Shown piece by piece: positions 41,366 to 50,944 of a stretch of DNA of 64,000 bases. Within the stretch, counting starts at the first letter, position 1; every line of letters begins with the position of its first letter. The stretch lies in contig JBDLJH010000007.1 of the NCBI GenBank assembly GCA_039714395.1, forward strand, positions 77,098 through 141,097, written 5' to 3'. Below the pieces are notes generated by a model. That model was given only the letters and a program-made list of their open reading frames with translations, was not told the DNA's origin and searched no databases. A program made the translations under genes and the position numbers. This stretch comes from JAPHSX01 sp039714395 (GTDB taxonomy: Bacteria; Pseudomonadota; Gammaproteobacteria; Thiohalomonadales; Thiohalomonadaceae).

Positions 41366-42088
41366 ATGTCAGTGCTCTATGCACTTCTATTTTATGTAGC
41401 GTTTGTGCTGCTGGTTGGTGGTGTTGGTTATAAAATTTACCAATACTGGTCTACCCCTGCACCGCTCAAGATTCCTACAACTCCCGCTCCAATCACTCGT
41501 GGTGGCGTGGCGTTTCGCATTGGCCGTGAGGTCGTGCTGTTCGAAAGCCTGTTTAAATCCAATAAGTGGATCTGGCTGTTCGGATATATGTTTCATGTCG
41601 GTCTGGCGCTGGTACTTATCCGCCACGGCCGCTACTTCCAGGAAGTAGGTCCGATTCTGAAGTTTCTTCAGCCTTTTGGTATCTACGCCGGTTTCGCTAT
41701 GGTCGCTGGTCTGCTCGGTCTGTGGGCACGCCGTATCCTTGTTGAGCGAATTCGTTACATTACCGGCCCTTCAGATCACCTGATCCTGGCACTGCTTGTA
41801 GGTATTGGTGCCTCTGGTCTGATGATGAAGTTCGTCGAGCACACCGATATCGTGGCAGTAAAAATATTCTTCCAGAACGTGATGCAATTTAACTTCGGCG
41901 CCTTGGCCCTGCCCGACGATCCGATTTTGATGCTGCACCTGTTCCTGGTTGCGGTACTGATGATTATTTTCCCGCTCAGCAAGCTGTTGCATGCGCCGGG
42001 AATCTTCTTCAGCCCCACTCGTAACCAGGTCGACAATCCGCGTGAGAAGCGTCATATCGCTCCGTGGGCTGCCGAGATGGAAAAGTAA
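41366..42088 (+). CDS. dsrM: DsrM, membrane cytochrome b of DsrMKJOP
   Basis: A 240-aa integral membrane protein with about five membrane segments, resembling NarI-type cytochrome b. Histidines such as those in GYMFHVGLALVLIRHGRYF are candidate haem ligands. It exchanges electrons with quinone and with DsrK. The longer frame from 41303 carries a non-hydrophobic 21-residue extension without support. The ATG at 41366 follows CGGAGG ten bases upstream. It precedes dsrK with a 40-base gap. Confidence 0.94.
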   Translation: MSVLYALLFYVAFVLLVGGVGYKIYQYWSTPAPLKIPTTPAPITRGGVAFRIGREVVLFESLFKSNKWIWLFGYMFHVGLALVLIRHGRYFQEVGPILKFLQPFGIYAGFAMVAGLLGLWARRILVERIRYITGPSDHLILALLVGIGASGLMMKFVEHTDIVAVKIFFQNVMQFNFGALALPDDPILMLHLFLVAVLMIIFPLSKLLHAPGIFFSPTRNQVDNPREKRHIAPWAAEMEK

Positions 42089-42128
42089 ATTTCAAGCGAA
42101 TTTGGAATAAAGAACTGAGGATAATCGC

Positions 42129-43739
42129 GTGGCCGATTTTCAGACACCAGAATTTCGGGAATACCCAGCTGTTCCCAATACGCTAGTACCCAACGCAACG
42201 GGGCACCTGAGCCCATTCGTTGCTAAGCCTGATCACCAGGAGCAGCTAGGCTTCCCCGGCGAGCTGGTTGATAACTGGGAAGAGAAGGCTATTGATAAGA
42301 TGGGCGATCTGCTAGGCAAGTACCGCTCACTGCGCGTCTACCTGGATAGCTGTGTCAAGTGTGGCTCCTGTACCGACAAGTGCCACTACTTCCAGGGCAC
42401 CAGCGATCCGAAAAATATGCCTGTCGCACGCCAGGATCTGATGCGTAGCGTTTATCGCCGCTACTTTACCTTCGCCGGCAAGACCCTCTCCAAGTTTGGT
42501 CTTGGTGGTCTGGTTGGTGCGCGTGAGATGAACAAAGAGGTGCTGGACGACTGGTACAACTATTTCCACCAGTGTTCGCAGTGCCGTCGTTGTTCAGTGT
42601 TCTGCCCCTATGGTATCGATACCGCTGAAATCTCTATGGCCGCTCGCGAGATCATGGATCATGTCGGCCTGGGTCAGAAATACTGCAACGAGATCCTGGG
42701 TAAGCTGCAGAAGATTGGTAATAACCTCGGTCTGCCTGAGCCAGCCCTTAAGGCGACTCTTGCTGAGTACGCTGAAGAGATCGAGGATGACACCGGCCTG
42801 CCCGTAAAGATGCCGTTGGATGTGAAAGGTGCTGATATTCTTCTCATCACCCCCTCTGCCGACTTCTTCGCCGAGCCGCATATTGATGGTCTGATGGGTT
42901 ATGCCAAGGTCTTCCATGAGGCCGGTGTGAGCTGGACCCTTAGCTCATATGCTTCTGAAGCGGCTAACTTCTCCATGTTCATCGGCTCTTACAGCAACAT
43001 GAAGATCTGTGCTGAGCGTATTCGCGATGCGGCGATTGAACTGGGTGTGAAGCGCATTATTGTTGGCGAGTGTGGCCACGCCTGGCGTGTTGCCTACTCC
43101 TTCTGGAACACCGTTGCCGGTATCGGTTCTGGTGCAGATCCCGATGACAAGTATGCACAGATCCTACAGAAGCAGTTAGATCACACTGTTAAACAGCCTA
43201 CACACATCTGTGAGTTCACTTATGACCTCATTCAGAAAGGTAAGCTGCGTTTCAATAAGGAAGAGAACGATCACCGTACCGTTACCTTCCACGACTCCTG
43301 CAACGTTGCCCGCGGTTCACGCATGGGTGATTGGGCAGGTGGTCAGTTCGATATTCCTCGCGAGGTAATCAAGGCGTGCTGTAACAACTACGTCGATATG
43401 GATCCTGACTCCATCAAGGAGAAGACCTACTGCTGTGGTGGCGGTGGCGGTCTGCTCACTGATGATCTGATGGAAATTCGCGTGAAGGGTGCCCTCCCCC
43501 GTATGGAGGCCCTGAAGGATGTTCAGGACAACAATGGTGTAAATACATTGGCGGCGATTTGTGCGATTTGTAAGGCACAGTTTGCCAAGATTCTGCCCTA
43601 CTACAACTTCCCCATGGACATGCTGGTAAGTACCCATCAGCTGGTCGGGGAGTCACTGGTGATGACCGGCTCTGAGCAGGAAAAAGAGTTGATGGAAGAA
43701 GACGCAGCACCCGAAACCGAATCCGAAACAGCGGAATAA
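42129..43739 (+). CDS. dsrK: DsrK, HdrD-like iron-sulfur subunit
   Basis: A 536-aa protein starting at GTG. Two 4Fe-4S motifs (CVKCGSCTDKC, CSQCRRCSVFCP) are followed by CCG-domain cysteines, including CCGGGGG (near residue 440) and AAICAICKAQ. This is the heterodisulfide-reductase-type fold that binds a noncubane cluster and handles DsrC thiols. It is the cytoplasmic catalytic face of the DsrMKJOP membrane complex. An acidic, repetitive C-terminus (EEDAAPETESETAE) is a small extension. Confidence 0.96.
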   Translation: MADFQTPEFREYPAVPNTLVPNATGHLSPFVAKPDHQEQLGFPGELVDNWEEKAIDKMGDLLGKYRSLRVYLDSCVKCGSCTDKCHYFQGTSDPKNMPVARQDLMRSVYRRYFTFAGKTLSKFGLGGLVGAREMNKEVLDDWYNYFHQCSQCRRCSVFCPYGIDTAEISMAAREIMDHVGLGQKYCNEILGKLQKIGNNLGLPEPALKATLAEYAEEIEDDTGLPVKMPLDVKGADILLITPSADFFAEPHIDGLMGYAKVFHEAGVSWTLSSYASEAANFSMFIGSYSNMKICAERIRDAAIELGVKRIIVGECGHAWRVAYSFWNTVAGIGSGADPDDKYAQILQKQLDHTVKQPTHICEFTYDLIQKGKLRFNKEENDHRTVTFHDSCNVARGSRMGDWAGGQFDIPREVIKACCNNYVDMDPDSIKEKTYCCGGGGGLLTDDLMEIRVKGALPRMEALKDVQDNNGVNTLAAICAICKAQFAKILPYYNFPMDMLVSTHQLVGESLVMTGSEQEKELMEEDAAPETESETAE

Positions 43740-43813
43740 CAGACACTGGCAAGCGGCTTCAAGCAGTGCCGCTACCGCAACAACTGATTTAGAGGCATAG
43801 GAGAGTTTTAAAG

Positions 43814-45805
43814 ATGGCAACTTCTAGCGATGATATGAACAAAGAGTATACCTTCCGACGTTATGAAGACGGTGATGAAGAGTGGGGTGGTCTGGATGAG
43901 AATATCTTCCAGGCAGGCTGGTCACATAAGTGCCCTACCTATGTACACCGTACACCTCCCTGCCAGGGCAGCTGCCCCTCGGGTCATGACGTTCGTGGCT
44001 GGTTGGATATCGTACGCGGTATTGAGAAGCCCACCGGTGAGATGAGCATGCAGGAGTACGCCTTCCAGCGTGCCACCATGTCTAACCCATTCCCTTCCGT
44101 TATGGGTCGTGTATGCCCTGCTCCCTGTGAGGACGGCTGTAACCGCAACATGGTTGACGACTTTGTCGGTATTAACTCTGTTGAGCAGTACATCGGTGAC
44201 CAGGCTCTGGAGAATAAATTCCAGTTGGCCGCTCCCGGTGCTGATACCGGTAAGAAGGTTGCCATCATCGGTGGTGGCCCGGGTGGTATGGCTGCTGCCT
44301 ACCAGCTGCGCCTCAAAGGCCATGCGGTTACTATTTTTGATGCACAGGAAGAGCTTGGCGGTATGATGCGCTACGGTATCCCTGGCTATCGTATGCCCCG
44401 TGACATCATGGACGGTGAGATCAAACGCATCATCGACATGGGTGTTGAGGTTAAGAGCAAGACCAAGGTTGGTGTTGACGTACCGATGGACGAAGTTGAG
44501 AAGAACTTCGACGCCGTTGTCTTCGCTATGGGTGCCCAGGCTGGTCGAGCCCTGCCTATCCCCGGTGCCGATGCGCTTAACTGCATCACCGGTGTTGCCT
44601 TCCTCGCCGCCTTTAACGAAGGCCGCCTGAAAGCAGTAACTGGCAAGATCGTGGTAATCGGTGGTGGTGATACCTCTATCGACGTCGCCTCGGTTGCCCG
44701 TCGTCTTGGCAAGATCACCGTTGAGCACGAGAAAGATCGTCCTGAACATATCATCATCAACCAGACCGCACATGACGTTGCCGAATCCGCTGCCCGTCAG
44801 GGTGCCGATGTAACTCTGATGTCCCGCTCTGCCATTGAGCACATGCCTGCGGCCCAGTACGAGATTGAAGATGCAACTCGTGAGGGTGTCGAGATCATCG
44901 GCCAGTTGAGCCCGGTTGAGGTAGTTAAGGGTGACGATGGTCGTGCTACTGGCCTGAAAGTGCAAAAGCTTGAGGCTGACGGCAAGACCCCCATCGAAGG
45001 TAGCGAGTACGTTATTGAAGCTGAACTCATTGTGGCTGCTATTGGCCAGGGTGGTGACTGGGCCGGTATGGACGGTTATGCCAATGACCGTGGCCTTGCC
45101 GACGCCGACAAGAACTTCCAGGTTCCTGGTAAGCCCGGCTTTTTCGCCATCGGCGATATCGTTCGTCCGCACCTGCTGACCACCGCTATCGGTCACGCTT
45201 CTATCGCCGCCGAGAGCATCGATTTTTACCTCAACGAAAAAGAGTTGATTGCCCGTCCGAAGGTTGATGTACATCACTGGAACTTGATGGAGAAGCTGCG
45301 TGAAACCGATCACATGCCTTCCGAGTACCACAGTCTGAGCAAGGAAGAGGTCATTAAGGCTGAAGGCTTTGCCAAAGAGATCGACCTGGGTATCCGTGGT
45401 ACCTCCGAGGATGACTTCGCTGTTCACAACTACGAAGACCGTTCGATGGCAGAGATCATCTCTTCTGACCGTCTATTCCTGGGGCACTTCGAGGAAGAGG
45501 CTCGTAATAAGCGCTCACACATCGAGGTAAGTGCTGCCGATGTTATCGGTAACTTCCAGGAGCGCCTGGTACCTCTGACAGAGGAAGAAGCTGTTAACGA
45601 AGCCAAGCGTTGCATGAGTTGTGGTATGTGTTTCGAGTGTGACAACTGTGTTATCTACTGCCCTCAGGAAGCGGTGAAGAAGTCTCCTAAGGATCAGAAC
45701 ACCACTGGTCGTTACGTCTACACCGACTACAGCAAGTGCATCGGTTGCCACATCTGTGCCGATGTCTGCCCCACCGGTTACATCGACATGGGTATGGGTG
45801 AATAA
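43814..45805 (+). CDS. dsrL: DsrL iron-sulfur flavoprotein, NAD(P)H oxidoreductase
   Basis: A 663-aa protein of the glutamate-synthase-small-subunit type. Visible are N-terminal cysteines (CQGSCPSGHD, GRVCPAPCEDGCNR), two dinucleotide-binding folds (IIGGGPGGMAAAYQL, VVIGGGDTSIDVASVAR), and a C-terminal two-cluster ferredoxin domain (CMSCGMCFECDNC, CIGCHICADVC). In sulfur oxidisers DsrL couples DsrAB to NAD(P). The adjacency to dsrJ (nine bases) places it in the transcript, and codon use is as biased as in dsrAB. Confidence 0.96.
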   Translation: MATSSDDMNKEYTFRRYEDGDEEWGGLDENIFQAGWSHKCPTYVHRTPPCQGSCPSGHDVRGWLDIVRGIEKPTGEMSMQEYAFQRATMSNPFPSVMGRVCPAPCEDGCNRNMVDDFVGINSVEQYIGDQALENKFQLAAPGADTGKKVAIIGGGPGGMAAAYQLRLKGHAVTIFDAQEELGGMMRYGIPGYRMPRDIMDGEIKRIIDMGVEVKSKTKVGVDVPMDEVEKNFDAVVFAMGAQAGRALPIPGADALNCITGVAFLAAFNEGRLKAVTGKIVVIGGGDTSIDVASVARRLGKITVEHEKDRPEHIIINQTAHDVAESAARQGADVTLMSRSAIEHMPAAQYEIEDATREGVEIIGQLSPVEVVKGDDGRATGLKVQKLEADGKTPIEGSEYVIEAELIVAAIGQGGDWAGMDGYANDRGLADADKNFQVPGKPGFFAIGDIVRPHLLTTAIGHASIAAESIDFYLNEKELIARPKVDVHHWNLMEKLRETDHMPSEYHSLSKEEVIKAEGFAKEIDLGIRGTSEDDFAVHNYEDRSMAEIISSDRLFLGHFEEEARNKRSHIEVSAADVIGNFQERLVPLTEEEAVNEAKRCMSCGMCFECDNCVIYCPQEAVKKSPKDQNTTGRYVYTDYSKCIGCHICADVCPTGYIDMGMGE

Positions 45806-45814
45806 GGGGACGTC

Positions 45815-46321
45815 ATGAAGCCTATTAGCAAGCTTCTACAACTTCTTGCAGCGCTGTCGGCACTGACCCTGTCAGTGTCGGCATTTGCCGACGAGAGTAA
45901 CGGCGTGGGGCCTCACATCCCCAAGGCTGTTAAAGGTGAGCAGTGTGTTGAGGATACCGACGTGATGCGCCGTGATCACATGAAGTACCTCAAAAAGCAC
46001 CGTGAAGAGACACTACGTGAAGGTATTCGTACCAAACAGTACAGCCTGAAGCAATGTCTGGAGTGTCACGTACCGGCGGATGATTCTTCCGAAGCCACTC
46101 GCGCCGAGGGCGAGCACTTCTGCAAGAACTGCCACGTCTATACCGGTGTAACCATCGACTGCTTTGAGTGCCACGCTACCAAGCCGGAGAAATCAGCCAG
46201 GTTCCATCCGCTGGTCACCCCGCGCATGAAGGCACTGAAAGATGTTCACCAGCCCGATTCCGGTGATCTACTTAACAAGATTGCAGGAACCAAGAATCAA
46301 ACAGGTGGTGCTATCCAATGA
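45815..46321 (+). CDS. dsrJ: DsrJ, periplasmic trihaem cytochrome c
   Basis: A 168-aa secreted protein with a signal sequence (LLQLLAALSALTLSVSAFA) and three CxxCH haem sites: CLECH, CKNCH and CFECH. It is the periplasmic cytochrome of DsrMKJOP. The stop overlaps the dsrO start by four bases, so the two are translationally coupled. An additional cysteine in the mature part (EQCVED) may serve as an unusual haem ligand, a known DsrJ feature that I infer here. Confidence 0.95.
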   Translation: MKPISKLLQLLAALSALTLSVSAFADESNGVGPHIPKAVKGEQCVEDTDVMRRDHMKYLKKHREETLREGIRTKQYSLKQCLECHVPADDSSEATRAEGEHFCKNCHVYTGVTIDCFECHATKPEKSARFHPLVTPRMKALKDVHQPDSGDLLNKIAGTKNQTGGAIQ

Positions 46322-47085
46322 GCGAAATGAAGCAAATGGATCAGTCACGTCGCGAGTTCATTGGCGGTAGTGCCAAACTGGCCGCAGGCGTCAGTCTGGC
46401 TTCTGGCGTCATGCTCTACGGTGTTGCCGAGGCTCGCCCTGCCGAGCAGGCTGCCAGCAGTGAGCAACGCTGGGGCATGTTGATCGATACCAACAAATGT
46501 TCTAACGGCTGCGATGCCTGCGTTACTGGCTGCCAAAGTGAGAATGGCTGGGGTCCTGATAGCCAGGATGAAGTCAATTCCAACGAACTGCAAAAGGCAC
46601 AGTGGATTCGCAAGGTTGATTTGCGCAGCACTGACACCGGTCACGTCCAGTCACTGCCGATGATGTGTCAGCATTGTGAGAATCCGCCCTGTGTTGATGT
46701 CTGCCCCACCGGCGCATCGATGAAGCGTGCCGATGGTATCGTGCTAGTCGACAAGCATATCTGCATCGGTTGCCGCTACTGCATGATGGCCTGCCCTTAT
46801 AAGGCTCGCTCATTCATTCACGAGGCCTTGCACAACCAGCGCGAGCACGCACCGCGTGGTAAAGGTACCGTTGAGGCCTGCACCATGTGCGTTCATAAAC
46901 TGGATGCCGGCGAAGGCACCACGGCTTGTGCCACGGCCTGTAATAGCGAAGGTCATAAAGCAATCATCGTTGGCGACCTGCGCGATGAGAACAGCGAAAT
47001 CGCTCAGGCAGTTGCCGAGCATGCAACAACCCAGGTACGCGCGGATCTCGGTCTTAACCCCGGTGTCCGGTATCGCGGCATCTAA
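46318..47085 (+). CDS. dsrO: DsrO, periplasmic ferredoxin-type subunit with Tat signal
   Basis: A 255-aa protein beginning with a twin-arginine signal (SRREFIGGSAKLAAG) that sends the folded subunit across the membrane. At least four cysteine clusters follow (CSNGCDACVTGC, CQHCENPPCVDVCP, CIGCRYCMMACP, CTMCVHKLDAG with late CATAC). It bridges DsrJ and DsrP in the membrane complex. The start overlaps dsrJ by four bases, and dsrP follows after 26 bases. Confidence 0.95.
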   Translation: MSEMKQMDQSRREFIGGSAKLAAGVSLASGVMLYGVAEARPAEQAASSEQRWGMLIDTNKCSNGCDACVTGCQSENGWGPDSQDEVNSNELQKAQWIRKVDLRSTDTGHVQSLPMMCQHCENPPCVDVCPTGASMKRADGIVLVDKHICIGCRYCMMACPYKARSFIHEALHNQREHAPRGKGTVEACTMCVHKLDAGEGTTACATACNSEGHKAIIVGDLRDENSEIAQAVAEHATTQVRADLGLNPGVRYRGI

Positions 47086-47111
47086 CCGTAAGAGTTAACG
47101 GAAAGAGAAGC

Positions 47112-48323
47112 ATGAAAAAAACACTGTTTACGCAAATCGAGGGTGGGAACGGCTTCTACGGACTGCTCGGAGGCCTGGGACTCATTATCCTGATCGGCCT
47201 CGGTGCCGTTTACCAGATGGAGCATGGTGGTCACCACGTTACCGGTATGACCAACCAGATCGTCTGGGGGATACCGCATGTCTTTGCCATTTTCCTTATC
47301 GTTGCCGCCTCGGGAGCGCTTAATGTTGCCTCCATCGGCTCGGTGTTTGGTAAAAAGGCATATAAGCCACTGGCCCCGCTTTCAGCCCTGTTGGCGATCA
47401 CCCTGTTGCTGGGTGGTTTGACGGTGCTGGTACTTGATCTGGGCCGTCCCGATCGCTTGATTGTGGCAATGACCAACTTCAATCCGAAGTCGATCTTCAC
47501 CTGGAATATCCTGCTCTATAACGGCTTCCTGGGTCTGGTTATAGTCTACCTGTGGACCATGATGGAGAAGCGGATGAATCGCTACACTCCGATTGCTGGA
47601 TTCTTCGCCTTTATCTGGCGTCTTGTCCTTACCACCGGTACCGGCTCTATCTTCGGCTTCCTGGTGGCGCGTCAGGGTTACGATGCAGCGATTATGGCGC
47701 CGATGTTTATCGTCATGTCCTTCTCCTTCGGTCTGGCAATCTTCATGCTGGTACTGATGGCAAGCTACAAGTGGACCGAGCGTCCCCTGGGTGATGCGAT
47801 ACTCAATCGTCTGAGAAAACTGCTGGGTATCTTCATTGCCGGTGCCTTCTACTTTGTGGTGGTGCAGCACGTTACCAACCTCTACGCTGCAGAGCACCAC
47901 GGTGTTGAGGCCTTTATTCTGCGTGATGGCGGTATCTATACCACACTGTTCTGGCTCGGATTCGTAGTACTCGGTACCCTGGCACCGCTGGCGCTGATCT
48001 TCGCACCGGCAACGGCTAAGAACCGCACGGCTATGGCTCTTGCCTCGGCACTGGTTATCGTCGGTGGATTTGCTCTGGTTTACGTCATTCTTATCGGTGG
48101 TCAGGCCTATCCGTTGTTAATGTTCCCCGGCTACGAGGTTATGAGCAGCTTTGAGGGTGCAACCAACTCTGGTGCTTATGCCTACACCCCTTCTCTGTGG
48201 GAGACACTGCTCGGCTTTATGGGTGTTGCTTTGACGCTTGCGATGACCACGGTTGCTGTTAAGGCTTTGCGCTTTTTACCTGAGAGCCTGGCCGATGACA
48301 TGGTCGACCCGCACGCCAAGTAA
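47112..48323 (+). CDS. dsrP: DsrP, NrfD-like quinone-interacting membrane subunit
   Basis: A 403-aa polytopic protein with about ten membrane segments, of the NrfD/PsrC type (LGGLGLIILIGLGAV, GIPHVFAIFLIVAASGALNVAS, LVLDLGRPDRL, FGFLVARQGYDAAIMAP). It is the membrane partner of DsrO and probably exchanges electrons with quinone. It closes the dsrABEFHCMKLJOP block. An intrinsic terminator-like hairpin follows 22 bases after the stop and separates it from the next gene. Confidence 0.95.
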   Translation: MKKTLFTQIEGGNGFYGLLGGLGLIILIGLGAVYQMEHGGHHVTGMTNQIVWGIPHVFAIFLIVAASGALNVASIGSVFGKKAYKPLAPLSALLAITLLLGGLTVLVLDLGRPDRLIVAMTNFNPKSIFTWNILLYNGFLGLVIVYLWTMMEKRMNRYTPIAGFFAFIWRLVLTTGTGSIFGFLVARQGYDAAIMAPMFIVMSFSFGLAIFMLVLMASYKWTERPLGDAILNRLRKLLGIFIAGAFYFVVVQHVTNLYAAEHHGVEAFILRDGGIYTTLFWLGFVVLGTLAPLALIFAPATAKNRTAMALASALVIVGGFALVYVILIGGQAYPLLMFPGYEVMSSFEGATNSGAYAYTPSLWETLLGFMGVALTLAMTTVAVKALRFLPESLADDMVDPHAK

Positions 48324-48345
48324 TATCTAACGGCTTGCACTGTAG

Positions 48346-48376
48346 ACACCGATGTTACCGTAAGGGACATCGGTGT
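48346..48376 (+). terminator. Terminator-like hairpin after dsrP
   Basis: ACACCGATGT (48346-48355) pairs with ACATCGGTGT (48367-48376) across an 11-base loop, followed by TTTTG. The short T-run makes it a probable but leaky terminator. The next gene (48509) may thus be partly independent. Confidence 0.7.
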
Positions 48377-48436
48377 TTTGCTATTTACGCTTTGGTTTTT
48401 TTCAAACTCCCTTTAAAATCAGAGACATCATTCTTA

Positions 48437-48485
48437 TTTATAGTGTCATAGTCAGGTATTGTTTATAGTGTCTCTCTTAGACACT
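48437..48485 (+). promoter_or_regulatory. Direct repeats and palindrome before the YbiB-like gene
   Basis: TTTATAGTGTC occurs twice (48437-48447, 48462-48472) at 25-base spacing. The second copy leads into a perfect inverted repeat AGTGTCT (48467-48473), AGACACT (48479-48485). This looks like a regulator site and promoter zone for the ybiB-like/dsrN/dsrR unit. Confidence 0.4.
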
Positions 48486-48508
48486 TGCAGAGAATTTGAG
48501 GTAGTAAC

Positions 48509-49510
48509 ATGAGTCAGCAGGAACATCCCTTCGCACAGTACGTTCGTATTCTAGGTAAAGGCCGAAACGGCTCCCGCGGCCTGACCGCTGAGGAGACCTA
48601 CGAGTCGATGCGCATGATCATGAATGATGAAGTTGACCCGCTTCAGCTTGGAGCCTACCTGATGCTGATGCGTGTTAAGGAGGAGACCCCGGAAGAGGTG
48701 GCCGCGTCGGTACGTGCGATTCGTGAGTCCCTTTCGACTCCTGAAGGATTTAAGGTTGATCTCGACTGGTCCTCCTACGCTGGCAAGAAGCGCGTCCTTC
48801 CCTGGTACCTATTGGCTACGCTGCTAATGGCCGACAGCGGTATCCGCATCTTCATGCATGGGGCGAGTGGCCATACCCCAGGGCGCATCTACACCAAGGA
48901 TGTGTTGCCACAGCTGGGTGTGCCCGTAGCCACCAGCCTTGAGCAGGCGGTTGAGCAGGTGGAGGCAACCAATTTCAGCTATATCGATCTGGAGCACCTC
49001 AACCCCAAGCTGCATGAAATCATCGAAATGCGTCCCCTGCTCGGCCTGCGCTCGCCGGTACACACCATCGCCCGCATGCTCAATCCCTTCGACGCCCCGG
49101 TGGTAATGCAGGGGATCTTCCACCCCGGCTACCGCCCCACCCATCAGGAGGCGGGGATGCTACTGAATATCCCGCACATGGCGGTGATTAAGGGTGAAGG
49201 GGGCGAGATCGAGCGCAACCCCGACATGGAGGTACTGCTACAGAGCGTGCACAACGGTGAGATGAAGGATGAGACCTGGCCTGCGATGTTCGATAAGCGC
49301 CATGTGCGCCCCGAAGAGATGAACGTGCCGAATCTTATTGCAGTATGGGATGGCAGTATGGATGACGAGTACGCCGAGGCCTCCGTGGTCGGCACCGTCG
49401 CCATCGCCCTCTACACCATGGGACGTGCTGAGAGCCGCGAGAGCGCCGAGGCTCAGGCCTGGGAAATGTGGAACAATCGCAACAAGCAGCGCTTCAGCAA
49501 GGCTGCCTAA
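48509..49510 (+). CDS. YbiB/TrpD2-like glycosyltransferase-3-family protein
   Basis: A 333-aa protein of the anthranilate phosphoribosyltransferase fold family but lacking its precise glycine loop. Motifs are ILGKGRNGSRGLT, LQLGAYLMLMRVKEETPEE, MHGASGHTPGRIYTKDVL and HTIARMLNPFDAP. YbiB (TrpD2) binds DNA or nucleotides and is not an active TrpD in studied cases. It begins with a GAGG-type ribosome-binding site after a terminator, and dsrN follows seven bases later. This order is additional to the Allochromatium order dsrP-dsrN and suggests either a chance neighbour or a link to sirohaem amide metabolism. Confidence 0.85.
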   Translation: MSQQEHPFAQYVRILGKGRNGSRGLTAEETYESMRMIMNDEVDPLQLGAYLMLMRVKEETPEEVAASVRAIRESLSTPEGFKVDLDWSSYAGKKRVLPWYLLATLLMADSGIRIFMHGASGHTPGRIYTKDVLPQLGVPVATSLEQAVEQVEATNFSYIDLEHLNPKLHEIIEMRPLLGLRSPVHTIARMLNPFDAPVVMQGIFHPGYRPTHQEAGMLLNIPHMAVIKGEGGEIERNPDMEVLLQSVHNGEMKDETWPAMFDKRHVRPEEMNVPNLIAVWDGSMDDEYAEASVVGTVAIALYTMGRAESRESAEAQAWEMWNNRNKQRFSKAA

Positions 49511-49517
49511 CTACTCC

Positions 49518-50912
49518 ATGGCACAACTGCTCTTTAGCGCGGCGCACAAGTCGTCGGGCAAGACCACCATCACCCTTGGGATCTGCGCCGCCCTCGCCCG
49601 CTCGGGTACTGTGGTACAACCCTTTAAGAAGGGTCCTGATTACATCGACCCGATGTGGCTGGGACGTGCTGCCGCACGCCCCTGCTACAACCTCGACTTT
49701 CACACTATGTCCCATGAGGAGCTACGCACTCTCTTTACCAGCCGTAGTACAGATGCCGATATCAGCCTCATTGAGGGAAATATGGGCCTGTTCGACAGTC
49801 TTGATATTGAGGGCAGTATGAGTAATGCCGCCCTCGCGAACCTGCTCGACACGCCGGTGGTGCTGGTACTCGATGTGAAGGGGGCAACTCGCAGCATCGT
49901 CCCATTAATCCTGGGCTTTCAACAGTTTGACCCTGAGATGAAACTGGGTGGAATCATCCTTAATAAGGTAGCGGGAAGCCGTCACGAGCAGCGCCTGCGA
50001 GAGGTTATTGCTCATTATTGTGATATCCCGATACTCGGTGCGGTACATCGCGATGAACGTCTCTCTATTGATGAGCGTCACCTCGGTCTCATTCCCAGTA
50101 ACGAGGCTTCTGCAGTCGATGCCAAGCTTAACCAGGTGGCCGACATAATCGAGAAGCAGGTAGACCTTAAGGCACTACGGGAACTGGCTACTTCGTCCTC
50201 TTTGCCACAGGTCGATATCTCAGCAAAGGAACCTGCCACAACGCCTGATCTGCGTATCGCCTACGCCAGGGATGCCGCCTTTGGCTTTTACTATCCAGAT
50301 GACCTGGAGGCATTACAACAGGCAGGGGCAGAATTAATTCCCTTTGATACCCTACATGACAAGAGCCTGCCAGAAGAGATCGACGGCCTGTTTATTGGTG
50401 GCGGCTTCCCCGAAACACATATGGCTGCACTAGAGGCCAACCGCTCACTACATAAAGCGATCAGAGCGGCTATTGAGGCGGACTTACCCTGTTATGCCGA
50501 GTGTGGAGGCTTAATGTACCTGAGCCGCACAGTAAGCTGGGGTGAAAATTATCATGATATGGTGGGTATCATCCCTGGTGACTGCATCATGCACGAAAAA
50601 CCGGTAGGTCGTGGCTACGCACGTATCAGAGAAACTGGGGCTATGCCGTGGCCAGGTAGTGAGCTGACTGTTGAACAGCATGCTCATGAGTTTCACTATT
50701 CCAGCCTTGAAAATCTACCATCAGACCTCATTTTTGCTTATACAATGAGTCGAGGTGTTGGCATTAACCAACAGCATGATGGTTTCGTTTATCGGAATCT
50801 GCTGGCAAACTATGTCCATCTACGTAGTGTTAGTGGCAATCGCTGGACAGAGCGCTTCATCCAGTTTGTCCGTAATTGTCGTGATAAACCCATTGCCACT
50901 GCAATACAATGA
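49518..50912 (+). CDS. dsrN: DsrN, cobyrinate/sirohaem a,c-diamide synthase
   Basis: A 464-aa CobB-type amidase. A P-loop starts it (SAAHKSSGKTTITLG), the DLDF-like NLDFHTMS and EGNMGLFD follow, and the C-terminal glutaminase domain has CYAECGGLMYL with the nucleophilic Cys. In sulfur oxidisers DsrN is required for amidation of sirohaem of DsrAB. I start it at the ATG at 49518, seven bases after the YbiB-like stop. The upstream frame to 49338 is a shadow. No clear ribosome-binding site is seen, suggesting coupling. Confidence 0.93.
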   Translation: MAQLLFSAAHKSSGKTTITLGICAALARSGTVVQPFKKGPDYIDPMWLGRAAARPCYNLDFHTMSHEELRTLFTSRSTDADISLIEGNMGLFDSLDIEGSMSNAALANLLDTPVVLVLDVKGATRSIVPLILGFQQFDPEMKLGGIILNKVAGSRHEQRLREVIAHYCDIPILGAVHRDERLSIDERHLGLIPSNEASAVDAKLNQVADIIEKQVDLKALRELATSSSLPQVDISAKEPATTPDLRIAYARDAAFGFYYPDDLEALQQAGAELIPFDTLHDKSLPEEIDGLFIGGGFPETHMAALEANRSLHKAIRAAIEADLPCYAECGGLMYLSRTVSWGENYHDMVGIIPGDCIMHEKPVGRGYARIRETGAMPWPGSELTVEQHAHEFHYSSLENLPSDLIFAYTMSRGVGINQQHDGFVYRNLLANYVHLRSVSGNRWTERFIQFVRNCRDKPIATAIQ

Positions 50913-50944
50913 CTTCTATTTAATTGACGATAACAGGTGAAATC

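Noticed and set aside
37349..45427. Very long antisense open frames opposite dsrA, dsrB-dsrF and dsrL (up to 660 codons)
   Set aside because: They mirror strongly biased codon use in highly expressed dsr genes, which avoids TTA, CTA and TCA and so removes antisense stops. Their translations have no domain and no ribosome-binding sites.
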